Part shown: positions 9,777 to 21,389 of the stretch, piece after piece | Numbering within the stretch: the stretch's first letter is position 1 | How the letters are laid out: every line of letters starts with the position of its first letter | DNA from: Allomyces arbusculus | Taxonomy: Eukaryota; Blastocladiomycota; Blastocladiomycetes; Blastocladiales; Blastocladiaceae | Reading direction: 5' to 3' | DNA: 64,000 bases | NCBI GenBank assembly: GCA_027604705.1 | Contig: JADHYV010000079.1 | Span: 1 to 64,000, forward strand | Notes under the pieces: generated by a model | Database searches by the model: none | Seen by the model: the letters and a program-made list of their open reading frames with translations, nothing else | What the model was told of the DNA's origin: nothing | Made by a program: the position numbers and the translations under genes

Positions 9777-12038
9777 GTGCGGATGGGAGAGGGGTGGGTT
9801 GATTTGGATTGTATGATGAGAGGGATGGATGAGGGCAAGGCTGCGAAATTCATTGGCGTGTGTATTTCTGTTCTTTCAGACAATCGGCACCCGCCCATGG
9901 GGCTTGGGGCTTTCAGAGTTACAAGCTCGCTTCTCCACACTTTTCACCAGGATGTGGTTGCCTGAGTGGCACTCACATGAAATACATCATGTTCCTTTGC
10001 CCAACTCAGACATGGCTCATGATGGATTGAAGGCATGTCATTCTTACAGCGGATATTGACGACCAGGTTCAACTCCTGTCCTGCACATAATCATGAACTT
10101 CGAGGATTCCGCTGGGTTGTTTCTTGACCACCTTTTGGTAGTGCTGGGTCTTGCATTCAAATTTTTTTTCGGGGTGGACACCCAGCCAATATATACACTT
10201 CTTTTTTGCAACCCCTCATCCTGCATCACCACTGAGCACACAGCCTTCGATTTCTCCTTGGCCTGAAACTGTCAATTGTCCCACAACCCATGCGCCAATT
10301 CATGACCATGATTGGCCTGCTTGAGAACTGACAGCTTTCAGCACATGTCCTGGACTAATCCCCTTGCACAAGGTCTTGCGCCTACCCTGATTTGCTCCAC
10401 CTTTGTTCATTCATCTCCACACACATATGATGCAGTGTCAGTGGGCAATGACAGAAGTGGTTCTGGCCTGGGTTTAACTCCTTGCCAGAGCGCTGAATGT
10501 TCATGACATTTGTTCCAAAGATGCAGCAATGCCCTGCTATTTAATTCTTGTTTCAAATCGAGATCCGGTTTTGGGCCACAGTGCTGTTTTTTGAATTCCC
10601 TGATTCTTCATTATTGTCAGCCCTTGGCTTTTTGTTGTTTATATTTTGATACTCTGCCTTGTGGGTGGACATATACGTTCAATCCCACCCAAAGGACAGG
10701 GATCAAACGCTAAGTCAAATCGTTTCCACCAGCCAGAAGGTGGGATGGTGTCCATGACATCTTGAGAATGCATAATCCAGGTTTGACCCCTATTCACTCC
10801 ATACAATTCTCGCCCCCATCAGGTGGGGATGCAGGGAACAGGGTTTCCTTGTGCGACCAGAGAACCCCGGAGGAGGGGTTAATGTTGTGGAAGTGTGGGA
10901 ATGGGGTAGGTGTTTTCCTGGGTAAGTTTTGACTTTTGGTCGTCAGTTTCTTTGTTGCACATAAAGACCCTCCATGGTTGTGTCAGCTCGCACAATTTGA
11001 AGGCAGCGTGTCAGAACTCTCCCAAAGTTACGGCCATGAAAGCATGCTTCCTGACTTTGCATGGAACTGCTTGTTATTCGTTCATATAGGTGGGGATACT
11101 GTCTGTGGCTGCATCTCCCCATCCCACATGGCCAAGCAAATGCTCAAACCACACAGCCAACATTTCTCCACTACAGACGCCCAGACTCGACTCCTGGCGC
11201 GGCGTTGTTGCATGGAGCGCTTGGGGTTAAAGTGTCTGATGAGGAGCGCATGTGCTCTGGCCATGCTTTTTTTGGTGGTGGTGGTGGTGACCAGCTCATC
11301 CAACCAAGCATGCCTACCGCGCTCCAGATTCAGGGCCATTGTTTTTGCTAGGGACTCTGCATTGCTACCAGGAAAAGGGTGCAACGATTAAAGACGGCCT
11401 GCTGTTTTGATTGCTGTCAGGTCGTGGGATCTGGGGGCGAATCATGTAAGTCAAGTTGAGAACCGAATTCAACTCCTGGGTTCTGACATGATCAACGGCT
11501 CTGCGATAAATGCATCGTGCAAGTATATAGTTGAGGGGTCGCGCCATTTGCCGCTAGCCTGTCATCTCTGTTGTCGGGATCTGGTTTTGCACAGTCGTCT
11601 TGGCCATGTGTCAATCAAGTGAAGGTGACTGGCCAAGAACAGTGCGCTGGCTTGCGAAAGGACGGTGACCCATTCCCAGCTCACCAACGTCGCTTGGGAC
11701 GTCGTGCAACACATGTCGATCGGCTTCCGATTTCGCTTGTGCGGCTCTCCAGGAGCTACGCAATCACATCCCTCCCTAACAAACTAATCAGAGATGCACG
11801 AGCTTGATATATCACGCCCTGCAGCCAGCGTTACGCAGCGATCTCCAAATCCAAATCCAAATCCAAATCCAAACGCCAACGAAACCAAACTTGGCCCAAA
11901 ATGCCAATCCAATAAATATGGACCAAGCCGCTCTCAAAACCCCATCTCAACCCGAATGCGCGATCAAAATCACCATCCTCCGAATGCAACGGCTCTTGAC
12001 CTCTTGGCCCGCGGGCTGCGGGAGCTCCAACACACCGC
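9777..12038. other. AT-richer gene-poor island
   Basis: About 2.3 kb between convergent genes, clearly less GC-rich than its surroundings. No open frame has a recognisable motif. It holds several B-box-like strings (GGTTCAACTCC at 10066-10076, GGTTTAACTCC at 10471-10481, GTTCAATCCC at 10677-10686, GGTTTGACCCC at 10780-10790, ATTCAACTCC at 11467-11476) and a short CCAAAT tandem at about 11842-11872. It could be old tRNA-derived SINE debris, which I cannot prove by eye. Confidence 0.5.
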
Positions 12039-15000
12039 TCAGACCGCGGCCTCGCGGCGGCGCGGGATCCTCGGCCTCGGCACGTCCTCGTCCTCGTCGT
12101 CCTTGCGCCATCCCCTCTCCTCTGTACCCCTCCCCACCCGCCGCGGCGCCTCGATCCCTTTTACCACCCCTTTCTTCTTCCCCATAATCGGCTGCACCCC
12201 CTCCCTATCCAACACCCCCCTGACGACGCCAATCTTGGCGGCCACGCGTGCGCGATCCACATCGACCCAGTGCTCGGCGGCGCGTGTTACGCCGCGGTCC
12301 CCCACGGCCCCTTCGTTCGTAACCAGTTCGCGCACAGCCAGCAACTGCGCATCGAACGCGTCGAGCGCGGCCAAGAGACCGCGCACGTCCTGTGCCGCGT
12401 TCTGCACGTTCTCGTGCGCGTTTTTCAGGAGCGCGAGCATCGCGTCCTGCGCACGGTGCTGCGCCATGGCCGCGGCCGCGGCTTTCGCGGCGGCGGCGAC
12501 GTCGGTGGGCTGTGGTGCGGGCGGGGAGGGTGGCGGCGGCGGCGGCGAGGGCGATGTGAGGTCGGCAGCGCGCGGCGCGGCATCGGCGGCGGAGGACGGC
12601 GTGGATCCGAGCAGCAGCGCGAGCAGGCGGCGCCACCAAGACACTTGGCGGCGTGGCGGCTCCGGCGGCGCGCGCGGCGCGCTTGCGGTTGGCGGCGTTG
12701 CGGGCCCCCTGCCCTCCTCCTTCTCGCGCTGTGCGGCGGCCTGCAACGTGGCCGCCTTCACAACGGCCTCCTCGCGCACCTGCTGCTCGTACTTAGCTCT
12801 GGACCGTGCCTCGTCCACCTTCCAAACGCGTTCCCTGATCGCGGCCGTGGCCGCATCGACGCGCGCCATCGCCGCCTCCAACGCGATCGCCGCGTCCCTT
12901 GTCAACCCCCTCAGGCTTGTCACTTCCTGTCTCAGCGCGGTCCACGCCGACCGCGCGCGCGAAACGACGCGCGTGGCGCGTTCTGACAGCGCGACTTCCT
13001 TGCCGTCCTCGACCGCCAACAACTCGCGCGTTTCCTCGCTCGCATCCGTCCACGCCAGCACCACCTCCTTGACCTGTTCGGGCAACGACATGTGCTCGTT
13101 GGCGCGGACCGCGTCGTCGAGCGCGGTCAACACATCCACGAGCACGCGCAACGCGCCGTCGGCGTGTGTGTTCAGTGCGGCGACGGCGCGGTCGGCCGCG
13201 CGCACGGTCTCCGAGGCGAGCGTGAGTTGCTGCCCGAGCCGTTTCCCGTCGCTTGCATCGATGTCGGCGTTCGTGCGCGCATAGGGCAGACGCGATGCGC
13301 GCTCGGCGACGGCCCACGCGAGCTGGTCGAGCTGGTAGTGGTGCACGGCGAGCGGGTTGGCGGTCAATGTGCGCAGCGGGGCGGGGCGGGACAGTAGCGT
13401 GTGCGTCATGTCGGCGGCGAGGTCGAGCACGGGCATCACGTTGGCCAGGTAGGACGCGCAGTGCAGGACGGGCACCGACAGGGTGCCGCCGTGCGCGATT
13501 GGGATCCGGACGGAGGTCCATGCCCAGTGGAGGGTCCCGAATTGCTCGGAACAGTCGTGCACGAGTCCCGTCAGGTGCCAGGCAAAGAGCGCGGCGATGG
13601 CCGTTGAAACGACTACAGTGGCGGGTGGAAGCGTGAGCCATAGTCGCCCATACGAGGCGGAACCAGCAGCATAGAAGCGTACCCGTTACGAGCGCCACGA
13701 GTCGCACGACCCACGTCCGAATTCGACCGCGGCCACGACCGCGCGCGCGGTCCCGCCGAGTTGATATCCTCGTCACCGCATCGTCCTCGTCCTCGAACTC
13801 GTCCCGCTCCACCGTGCGAGCCGCCGCGGCCGCCGTCCTCCTCGCCGCCGCCGACGACCCCTTCGATCGTCTAGACGCCGACCCGGACGCGGAAGTGGGC
13901 GTCGGCAACCCCGCCGTCGCGCCACGGAACCGGCGGCGCACCGCCGACATCGGCTCGTCCACCGACTCGCGCCGACGTCCTTTACTCGACGACGTGCGAC
14001 TACTCCCCACGTCTTCCTCCTCCTCATCCTCCTCCTCCTCCTCCTCCTCCTCCTCATCCTCATCCTCCTCGACCCACCGCGCCGCTGCAGCTGCTGCCGA
14101 CTGTGGCGGCCTCGGCTCCGACGTCGCGCTCGGGCACCGGTGCGGCGGCCGTGCCGCGGCCGAGACGTTGGCCGGGGTCGGGTCTGACCGCCACGTGGAC
14201 GCGAGCGTCGATGCGCCGTCGGAGAGAGATAGGGCGGTCGCGATTGACCGCGGCGGGGACGGGTGGTCCAGCCCGGTAGTGGCGGTGTGCAGCCGCCAGG
14301 CTTCCACGGCGTCGACGTAGGTTGGAGTCAGGAGCGTTGGCGCGGGTGGCGGGAGCGCGGCGACGGGGTTGGCAGTCTTGGGTGCGAGGGGCAGGCCGGG
14401 CTCGTTGCCGCTGTTGTTGCCTGCGACGGCAGTGCCGGTCAGCGGCGTGATCGTCGCTGACTCCCCACCGCCACCGCCGCCGTGCGCGGCGTGCGCCGTG
14501 GATGCGGTGTGCGTCTCGACACTCGTGGCGTCGGCCATTGGCGCCGGCGCATCCTCCATTTCGCCCTCCTCGGTCGTCGGCACCGACATCCCCATCGCCA
14601 TCCGCGCGCTCCCGCCGGCCCCCACATCTAAATCCAGGACCGTCGGCGTGATGACCGGCGATTGCACCGCGTCGGACGACGCCACGGACAACGAATTCGC
14701 GGGCGTGTCCGGCACGTCGCGCTCGGCCGCCCACGAGTACTGCCCGCGTAGCGCCGCGCGCTGTTCGGGCGTGCCGAACCGGCGCAGGTGCGCGATGGTC
14801 GAGTTTTCGAGCGACGACGCGGTGGTCGTCGTGGACAGGACATAGGATGACGACAGGTCTGACGATGACGCGGCAAGCGCCGGCCAGGTCCGCGCCGCCT
14901 CCGAAGTCCCGGCCTGCGATGGCACCGTGAGCGTGTGCCCCGGCGGAGGCGGCGGCCCACGCTGCATGTAGGCGGCGCGCCGTGCGTACTGGTGTGTCGT

Positions 15001-15558
15001 TGGGTAAATCGACGTTTCGTCGAGCGACTCGTCCGAGTCGGAATCGTGCACCATCTCCTCGCGCGCCGCGAAGCCGGCGGGCGCCACGTCATGCACGGCA
15101 GTGCTGTCCGCGTCCTCGGGCTCGGCCGAGGCCGTTCTTGACCCGCGGCCGGACGGCGGGTTCGACTCGCCGACCGCCGAGTCCGGTTCCGACAGGTCCG
15201 ACGCGAGCGAATGCGACCGCGATATCATGCCGCGGGGCGCGGCCGAGTCCCGCCGCGCCAGCGGGGCCCAGGTCGCGGCCATCCCCATCCCGGTGGGCGT
15301 CGCCGGTGCCGGGCAGGAGACGAGTTGCGAGTGCACCAACCCGTGCGTGGTGCGCGGCGGGGTCGTCAGGGCCTTCGCGCGCGGCGGGGGGATGGCGGAC
15401 GCGGGCCGTGCCGGGCGGGCCGGGGCGGGAGTAGGGTGAAGGAGCGAGGCGAGGGAGCTTGCGGGCGTTGTGCGCGCCCCCGTGTCCGGCACCATGTCCC
15501 ATTCCGGGTTCGGGTCAGTGGTGTCGGGCGCCATGGAGGAGGCGACGGTGTAGGTCAT
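12039..15558 (-). CDS. Unrecognised single-pass membrane protein with acidic N-terminal half and coiled-coil C-terminal half
   Basis: Two exons (15558-13683 and 13612-12039, minus strand) give 1149 residues. Exon 1 (625 codons) is low-complexity and Ser/Pro/Thr-rich, with a Glu/Asp run near residues 495-515 encoded by a CTC repeat at 14011-14070. The intron (donor gtacgc, acceptor ctgtag) falls inside a single hydrophobic helix. Joining the exons gives VVRLVALVTVVSTAIAALFA, a clean transmembrane segment near residues 615-645 that neither exon supplies alone. That supports both the gene and the splice. The C-terminal half is Ala/Glu/Arg-rich and likely coiled coil, with a second hydrophobic patch WWRRLLALLLG and an Arg/Lys-rich end. 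The topology, a soluble N half, one helix and a coiled-coil half, would suit an organelle or nuclear-envelope tether, but that is speculation. I recognise no family. Confidence 0.75.
14011..14070. repeat. Trinucleotide (TCC/GAG) microsatellite in coding sequence
   Basis: Runs of TCC with a few TCA interruptions on the plus strand encode the poly-Glu/Asp tract of the minus-strand membrane protein. Length is a multiple of 3. Confidence 0.85.
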
Positions 15559-17075
15559 CTACGGACGGAAGACCGCACGAGCGGAGCAGGGGGTGAGCAG
15601 AGGCGGCCGGGAGAGGCGGGAGAGCGGCACGCACTTGGTGGTGGTTGCTTGCGGTGGTGGCGGTATCGTTGATGGTGTCGGTGCAGGGAGTTGTTGAGAG
15701 TTACGTGTGCGTGTGCAGCGTAGCGAGGTCGGTCGGTCGGACGAGGACGAGGAAGAGGGAGAGGGAGAGGGCGAGAGAGAGAGAGGGAGAGAGCGAAGGG
15801 AGCGAGCGCGGTGCAGGAGGCGGATGGGAATCTCTGCGTGCGGGACATGGCAGTGGGTGGGAGACGCGTCGTCAGCACTTGCCCGTTCCAGTGAGTCGAT
15901 GTGCGCGGCCCTGGCATGACGCCCACGCATGGCCCACGCATGGGAACCGCCGGACGAGCAGGTCAAAGACAAGGGCCGCGTGCGAACACGCCCGGGCAGA
16001 GCGCGCGCGCGCGCGCATCGAGAGTAAAAACGCCGCCGCCTTGCCAGCAGCAGGCAGAGCGCGTCGGTGCGCGCGGGCGTTCGTTCGTGGCGGGCAACAA
16101 CGCGGCGGCAAGAAGAAAGGGCCGTTTGTTGCAGCGAAAGAGCGCGCGGCGAGCGGCCCGGCGGCGCGCCGCGGCGGTGGGGCCCGCGTGGGCAGGCGGG
16201 AAGGGCAAAGAGGTCAAAGCGCACCTCGGGTGTCTGTCTCACCTCGACGAGTCGGTCGAAGTCGGGTCGGTCCGGGCGCGGACGCGTCGTGGAGGCTCGC
16301 ACGCTTCGATGTGGCCGGGTGGCTAGCGTGCGGTTGTCGGTGCATGGCGGGGGTGAGCGATGGCGCGCATGATGGCGGTCGGTGCATTGGGCGATGATGA
16401 TAGTGGGCAGGTCCGGTCGGTCGGTCGGTCGCGCGAAGCCGAACGCCGGCGGTCGCCGATCATGGCACGCGCACGGCGCCGGCACGGGCACCGCAGGCGC
16501 GGGTCCGTCTGGGCGCGCGCCATCGTCGAGGCGGGGCGCCCGGGGGACGGTGGGCTGCGACGGCGGGGGACGGGAGGCGCGCGGGGTGGCGACGGGGGGG
16601 ATCGCGGGCGGGGCGCACCTTGGCCGCGAGCCGCGGAGCGAGCGGAAGCGGGTGCGGTTGCGGGTGCGGTGGGGCTGCGGTGGGCGCCGGTGCGGTGGAG
16701 GCGGTGGAGTGGGCAAGCCGCACGCGGGACCGGCGGGAGAAGCGGCCGGCGCGGGCGGCGGGGGCGCGGCATGGCGCGCGGCCCGCCGCTGGTGTGTGTG
16801 CCGCGCCGGGAAACGCGTTGGTGCCGCGCGCGACACGGTCACGTGGCCGTCACGCGGCCCGCGTCGCGCGTCGCACGCGCCCTGCGGAACGCGCAACCGC
16901 GGCGGGCCCACCCCCCGGCCTCCGCCGTCCTCTCCTCTCCCTCACGTTCGCTCCTCCGCGCGGCCCGCACCGCCGCTGTCACCGTCACCATCACCATCAC
17001 CGCGACCATCGTCCCAGCACCCGCACCTTCTCTCCCGCACCCACGCCCCCGCACCACCCCGCACCACCCCGCACC
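15559..17075. other. Divergent intergenic region upstream of PHO8
   Basis: About 1.5 kb separating the membrane protein (minus) from PHO8 (plus). A purine (GA-rich) tract lies at 15750-15798, a CG dinucleotide run near 16001-16016, and GGTCGGTCGGTCG near 16415-16430. Long GC-driven open frames on both strands have Arg/Pro/Ala-rich translations without motifs. I regard them as shadows. Confidence 0.5.
15750..15798. repeat. Purine (GA-rich) tract
   Basis: About 50 bases of nearly pure G/A on the plus strand between divergent genes. Such GAGA/TC tracts are common in promoters. Confidence 0.7.
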
Positions 17076-19027
17076 ATGACGCGCGCCGCGACCCCAGCCG
17101 CCGCCAGCGCCGTCCCCGCCGCCGCGAGCGCGTCCGACGCCGCCGCCGCCGCCGCCGCCGCCGAGACGGCCCCCCTCCTCGCCGGCCCCACCGCAGCCCG
17201 CGCCGCCGCGCACGACGTCGAGTCCGGCGCGGCGCCACGCACCAGATGGGCGCGCGCGCGCCGCGCGACCGTGACCGTTCTCGCCGCGGCCACGCTCACC
17301 TCGGCGCTCGCCATTCTCGTCGTCCTGATCTTTGGCGCGCCCGCGGCGCTGATTCCGGGCGACACGCCGGCGCCGCCCATCACCGACCCCGAGCCGGCAC
17401 CAGTCCCACCGGCGCCGCGCCCGCGCAAGCGCAACCTGGTCATGATGGTGTCCGACGGGTTCGGGCCGGCGTCGGAGACGTTCGGCCGGACCATGTACGC
17501 TGTCCTGACCAACTCGAGTATCGCGGCGACGCCGTTGGACCAGTTGCTGGTCGGCCAATCGCGCACGCGGTCGACGAGTTCGCTCGTCACGGATTCGGCG
17601 GCGGGCGCGACGGCGTTCTCGTGCGCGCAAAAGTCGTACAACGGCGCGATTGCCGTGACCGCCGACCAACGGCCGTGTGCCACGGTTCTCGAGGCCGCCG
17701 CGGCGATGGGGTACAAGACGGGTCTGGTCGTCACGTCGAGGATCACGCATGCGACGCCGGCGTCGTTCAACGGTACGGGAGGCTTGTTCGCATCACGCGC
17801 GCCATCACGGGGACTGACCGATCGGAGACCATGCCGACAGCGCACGTTCTCTGGCGCGACTACGAAAACGACATTGCCGAGCAACAAGTGCACGGCGTCG
17901 TCGGCCTGCCCACGACCGACCTGATGCTCGGCGGCGGGCGCCGCCACTTCCTCCCGCAATCGCACAAGGAGTCCGTCCGCGAGGACGACCGCGACTTGCT
18001 CGCCGAAGCCCGCGCCCGCGGGTTTTCCGTCCTCACGACCCGGTCCGATTTTGACGCGCACTGGCACTTGCCGACGCTTGGCGTCTTCACGCCCGACCAC
18101 ATGGCGTTCGACCTGGACCGCAACCCGGCCAAGGAGCCGAGTTTGGCGGAAATGGCGCAGCGCGCATTGGAGGCCCTCGCCAAGGCGGTCGAGGAGGACG
18201 ACGAGACGCCCGGGTTCTTTTTGATGGTGGAAGGGTCGCGCATCGATATGGCCGCGCACTCGAACGATCCGGGCGCGCACGCGCACGATATCGCCATGTA
18301 TTACAAGACCGTGGAGGTCATCAAGCAGTGGGTCGACCAGCACTGGGAGTCGACGGTGATGGTGTCGACGTCGGATCATGAGACGGGCGTACGTATTCTA
18401 CGTCCGCGCATCTTCGATCTGGAGGAGAGCAGCGCGACTCACCCTCGGACCAACTAGGGCCTCTCGCTCGCGCGCCAAGTCTCGGCCAAGTACCCCGAAT
18501 ACAAGTGGAACCCGGCGACCGTCGCGCGGCAGCGCAAGTCGGCGCACTATGTCGGCAAGCAGATCCTGGCGCTCGAAAAACGGTCGCCCAAGCACGTCAC
18601 CACCTTGATCGCCGACCTGTTCGGCATCACCGACCTGACCCCGGCCGAACTCGCCTACCTGACCTCTCCGATCCGCACGCTCTCGGAACTCGAGTACTTC
18701 CTGGGCGACACGGTCGTCTCGGCCCGCGCCGAACTCGGGTGGGCGACGCACGGCCATTCCGCGGTGGACGTGAATCTCTACGCGCACGGCCAAGGGGTCG
18801 ACGCGTTGCGCGGGAACGTGGAGAACACCGACGTCGGCACGTTCTTGCACGAGTATTTGGGCGTTGGCGAGGTGATGCAGGAACTGACGCAGTTGATGCG
18901 CGCGAATGTGACATTCAAGCACCCGACGATGCCGCCGCCCAAGGGGGAGCCCGGGCTGGTGGTCATGGGGATGGGGAGGGTGGAGAGCGACGAGGTCGAG
19001 TGGGCGCGGATGGCGGGGCATTTCTAA
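17076..19027 (+). CDS. PHO8: Vacuolar-type repressible alkaline phosphatase (type II membrane protein)
   Basis: Exons 17076-17772, 17841-18388 and 18458-19027 give 604 residues. The enzyme hydrolyses phosphomonoesters with two Zn and one Mg. Visible metal and catalytic motifs are MMVSDGFGPAS (Asp127), the nucleophile motif VTDSAAGATAF (Ser174), TSRITHATPASF, MVEGSRIDMAAH, STSDHETGGLSLAR (split by intron 2) and GWATHGHSAVDV. The N terminus is cytosolic, with one transmembrane helix at about residues 64-87 and a Pro-rich linker to the lumenal domain. An ExxxLL motif (Glu30 to Leu35) in the cytosolic tail matches the acidic dileucine signal that sends yeast Pho8 to the vacuole through AP-3, so vacuolar targeting is a reasonable inference. 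Start codon: first in-frame ATG after a CACC-rich leader. Both introns restore family motifs exactly. Confidence 0.96.
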
Positions 19028-19858
19028 GAACGGGTGGACGTGGAGGATTTGTCGTCGCTGGGATCGGGGACACGTCGCGCGTGTTCGGGGAGAACGATCT
19101 GGATTTTTTTTTCTTTTCATCCATTCACGCATCTCATTTCATCTCATTCATGTGGAACCAGTCAATACACATTGCACATGCAGGGCGTGCCATTTCGTGT
19201 CTCCACTTTTTGGATGGATACGGTCGACGCGATGCTTGTTCTCAGTCACTCGCTCACCCCGGGCCGATGAAGCAGCACGGTAGCAAGAGTTCATTCATGG
19301 CCAGTTCGGTCAGGATGCCATCCCCGCGGCAGAAATGAACATGAACCGTGAGCCAAGACTTTGGCTTGATCAGCGGCAAGTCCGGTTCGAATCCCAACCA
19401 CTGCTAAAACCACACCAGTGCCGAATGCTGAACTTTGATGTCTCGTCTCGCATGGTCTTTTTTGAAAGAACGTGAGGACGCACGCCAGTTGTTGTTTGGT
19501 CGCTCGGTTCCCAAAAAAATCTTTTGATCGCGGACCAAATCTGGACTCTCAATCTGAGAAATCGGGGAGACGTTGATCGGCTCGATCCCTTGGAATTGAA
19601 TGGCGTGGAAGCAATCCTTGATCAACACTCAACAACGTTCAATGCAGTTATTGAAGACTAACAACAAAAGTTGAGTTCTGAGTGGCTCAGGCACGATTTC
19701 CGCTCACATCTTAACACGATCTTCTCACGATGAGTTGTCAATTGCCCGAACCCTATAGTATTCGCTGTCCTTCATGTTTGGTCATCCCTCCGTTCCACAA
19801 GCCCAACTCGACGTACGCCTGCAGCTAGTTATGCCGCCCACACCAACGGCCCAATTCC
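19028..19858. other. AT-richer gap between convergent genes
   Basis: No gene seen. It contains one perfect B-box string GGTTCGAATCC at 19384-19394, but the flanks do not fold into a T-stem or acceptor stem, so I do not call a tRNA. Confidence 0.5.
19384..19394 (+). other. B-box-like motif (tRNA/SINE relic?)
   Basis: GGTTCGAATCC is an exact match to the RNA polymerase III internal B box. The neighbouring AGTCC before and CAA after also occur around the second site at 31887-31897. No intact A box or cloverleaf is visible. Confidence 0.3.
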
Positions 19859-20880
19859 TCACCCGCCAACCCAATCAACGCGCCCGTACCCGTCACCCTC
19901 GCGCGCCTGCGGCAGCCGCACACCGCGCTCGCGCTCGCGGCGCACGACCTCGCTTGCACGCACTTCGTACCAGGGCGCTGGCGGACTTGGTGCGCGTGGC
20001 GGTGCCGGGTCCTTCAAAGAAACGGCACACATGGACGGGCGCGCGTACGGAGCCAAGAACGCGTGCGCACGACCCGCGTCGTAGCGCGTCACGGCGGGTG
20101 ATTCCGTCGAGATCGGCACGGTACCCGGTGCCGCATCTCGCGCGCGTGGGACCACGGCCGCGTGTACGGCAGCGGCAGGCGGCACAGGGTCGTACGACGT
20201 GGGACCGGCGTCGTGGAGAGACCTAGACGGAACGGAAACCACTTCAGCCGGATTTTCCACCGCCGCAAGAGCCTAACAAATCGGCAGTACTTGGGCAACA
20301 ACCACTGCGCCACGTCGCGCGGTGCCGCTGCCTGCATCCTGACGGCACCTACGGGTTCTTCCATCCCCACAAGATCGTACGCGCCCGGCCCAACGTCGCG
20401 CGTCTCGCCGACGCGCTGGTGCGTGAACCGTGGTGCACCCGCACGGAACCGGCCGCGCAGGTCACGGTCAGCCATGGCGCCGCGCGATGCAGCCACGTAC
20501 GCGTTGGGCGCCGGGCCCGCGTGTTGCCGCGCCCATGCTGCTGCTGTGCCATCGACAGCGGCGACCGGAGGCATAAAGTGGCGCGTTCGACGTGGTGGTG
20601 CTCGTGCGGGCGGTGGGGAAGGTGGAGTCGCTGGAATTGTTGGAACAGGTGGCGCTGGCGGGAACCGGAACGACTACGGGCCGCGAGAATGAGCGAATGC
20701 CGGGACAAGAACGAGACCAGGGCCGCATGTTGGGCAGTACGTTCGACTTGAAGACGGCCTCGGCAGCAGCAGTACGGCCGGGATCTGCCGTCACGGCGCC
20801 GCGCACAGCATCGGGTGGGTCGTAAACTCCTGGACCAAGTGCGAGCTGGCGATGGCGCTCGCGCGCCCGGATCTAGCGGC
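19859..20880 (-). CDS. STPGR (SHIPPO/ODF3-like) axonemal repeat protein
   Basis: Minus-strand pieces carry the Pro-Gly repeat typical of STPGR proteins that line ciliary/flagellar microtubules: LGPGVYDPPD (about 20850), PAPNAYVAAS, VGPGAYDLVG (about 20370) and AGPTSYDPVPP (about 20205). The last intron is clear: donor gttgtt after GCGCAGTG near 20304 and acceptor tctag near 20226, joining AAPRDVAQW to SLHDAGPTSYDP, then running to the stop at 19859. A 58-nt intron near 20650-20710 (donor gttctt, acceptor cgccag) would join NMRPWS to PPPVPTIPATPPSPPP. The 5' end is unresolved: a TAG lies in frame upstream of LALGPGVYDPP, so an upstream exon or a broken start must be assumed. A role in the zoospore flagellum is inferred from the family. 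Exon 1 and the start codon are guesses. Confidence 0.6.
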
Positions 20881-20939
20881 GCTGGCACGGTCCCGGGGTC
20901 AAATATGCATGTTGCTCGATTTCGTGCGTGGAACATTCA

Positions 20940-21389
20940 CCACCCACCGAATCAACGCGCTGTGCGCGCGTCGGAACGAGCGACGGGTCGCGGTCGACGA
21001 CGGGCGCCTCCGCGAGGTGAACAAACTGCATTGCAGCAAGTCGCAAGTGTTGCGGATGCCGAGAATGTGTTCAGCTTGTCATCGGCCGCGCGCGTCAATA
21101 CGTGCGGGAGAAAGAGCCGAGCACCTCGACACATCTCACAAAATCCTCCAGCAAATTTAAGGAAATTACACACGTGCGTTGCCCCTGGACGCGTCTGATG
21201 CTTCGCGCTGCCACACTTCGTCCTTCGCGACGGTTTGCAAGACGTCGTTGACCGCGACGATGTCAACGATGCTGGTGTAGCCACGCTCTGCTTCACCAGC
21301 AACCCGCCGCAAAGGACTCGGCCTTCTGCAAACTGCCCTGATCCAGGCGCGAGCAACGACAAGTCCATCACGACAACCACGCAAGCGCC
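20940..21389. other. Intergenic region between STPGR and F-box genes
   Basis: Divergent upstream region of about 450 bp. Nothing beyond short frames without motifs. Confidence 0.5.

Noticed and set aside
9777-12038. LINE or retroelement remains
   Set aside because: No reverse transcriptase, integrase, capsid or terminal repeat pattern could be seen in any frame.
15559-16911. Minus-strand open frame of 450 codons
   Set aside because: Arg/Pro/Ala/Ser-only composition, no hydrophobic core or motif; a GC-driven frame in a promoter region.
16382-18457. Plus-strand frame of 691 codons overlapping PHO8
   Set aside because: Its second half is simply PHO8 exon 2; the first half is intergenic and reads exon 1 in the wrong frame. 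The three-exon PHO8 model explains all phosphatase motifs.
19340-19410. tRNA gene around the B box GGTTCGAATCC
   Set aside because: No pairing T stem beyond two bases, no acceptor stem and no A box at the right distance.
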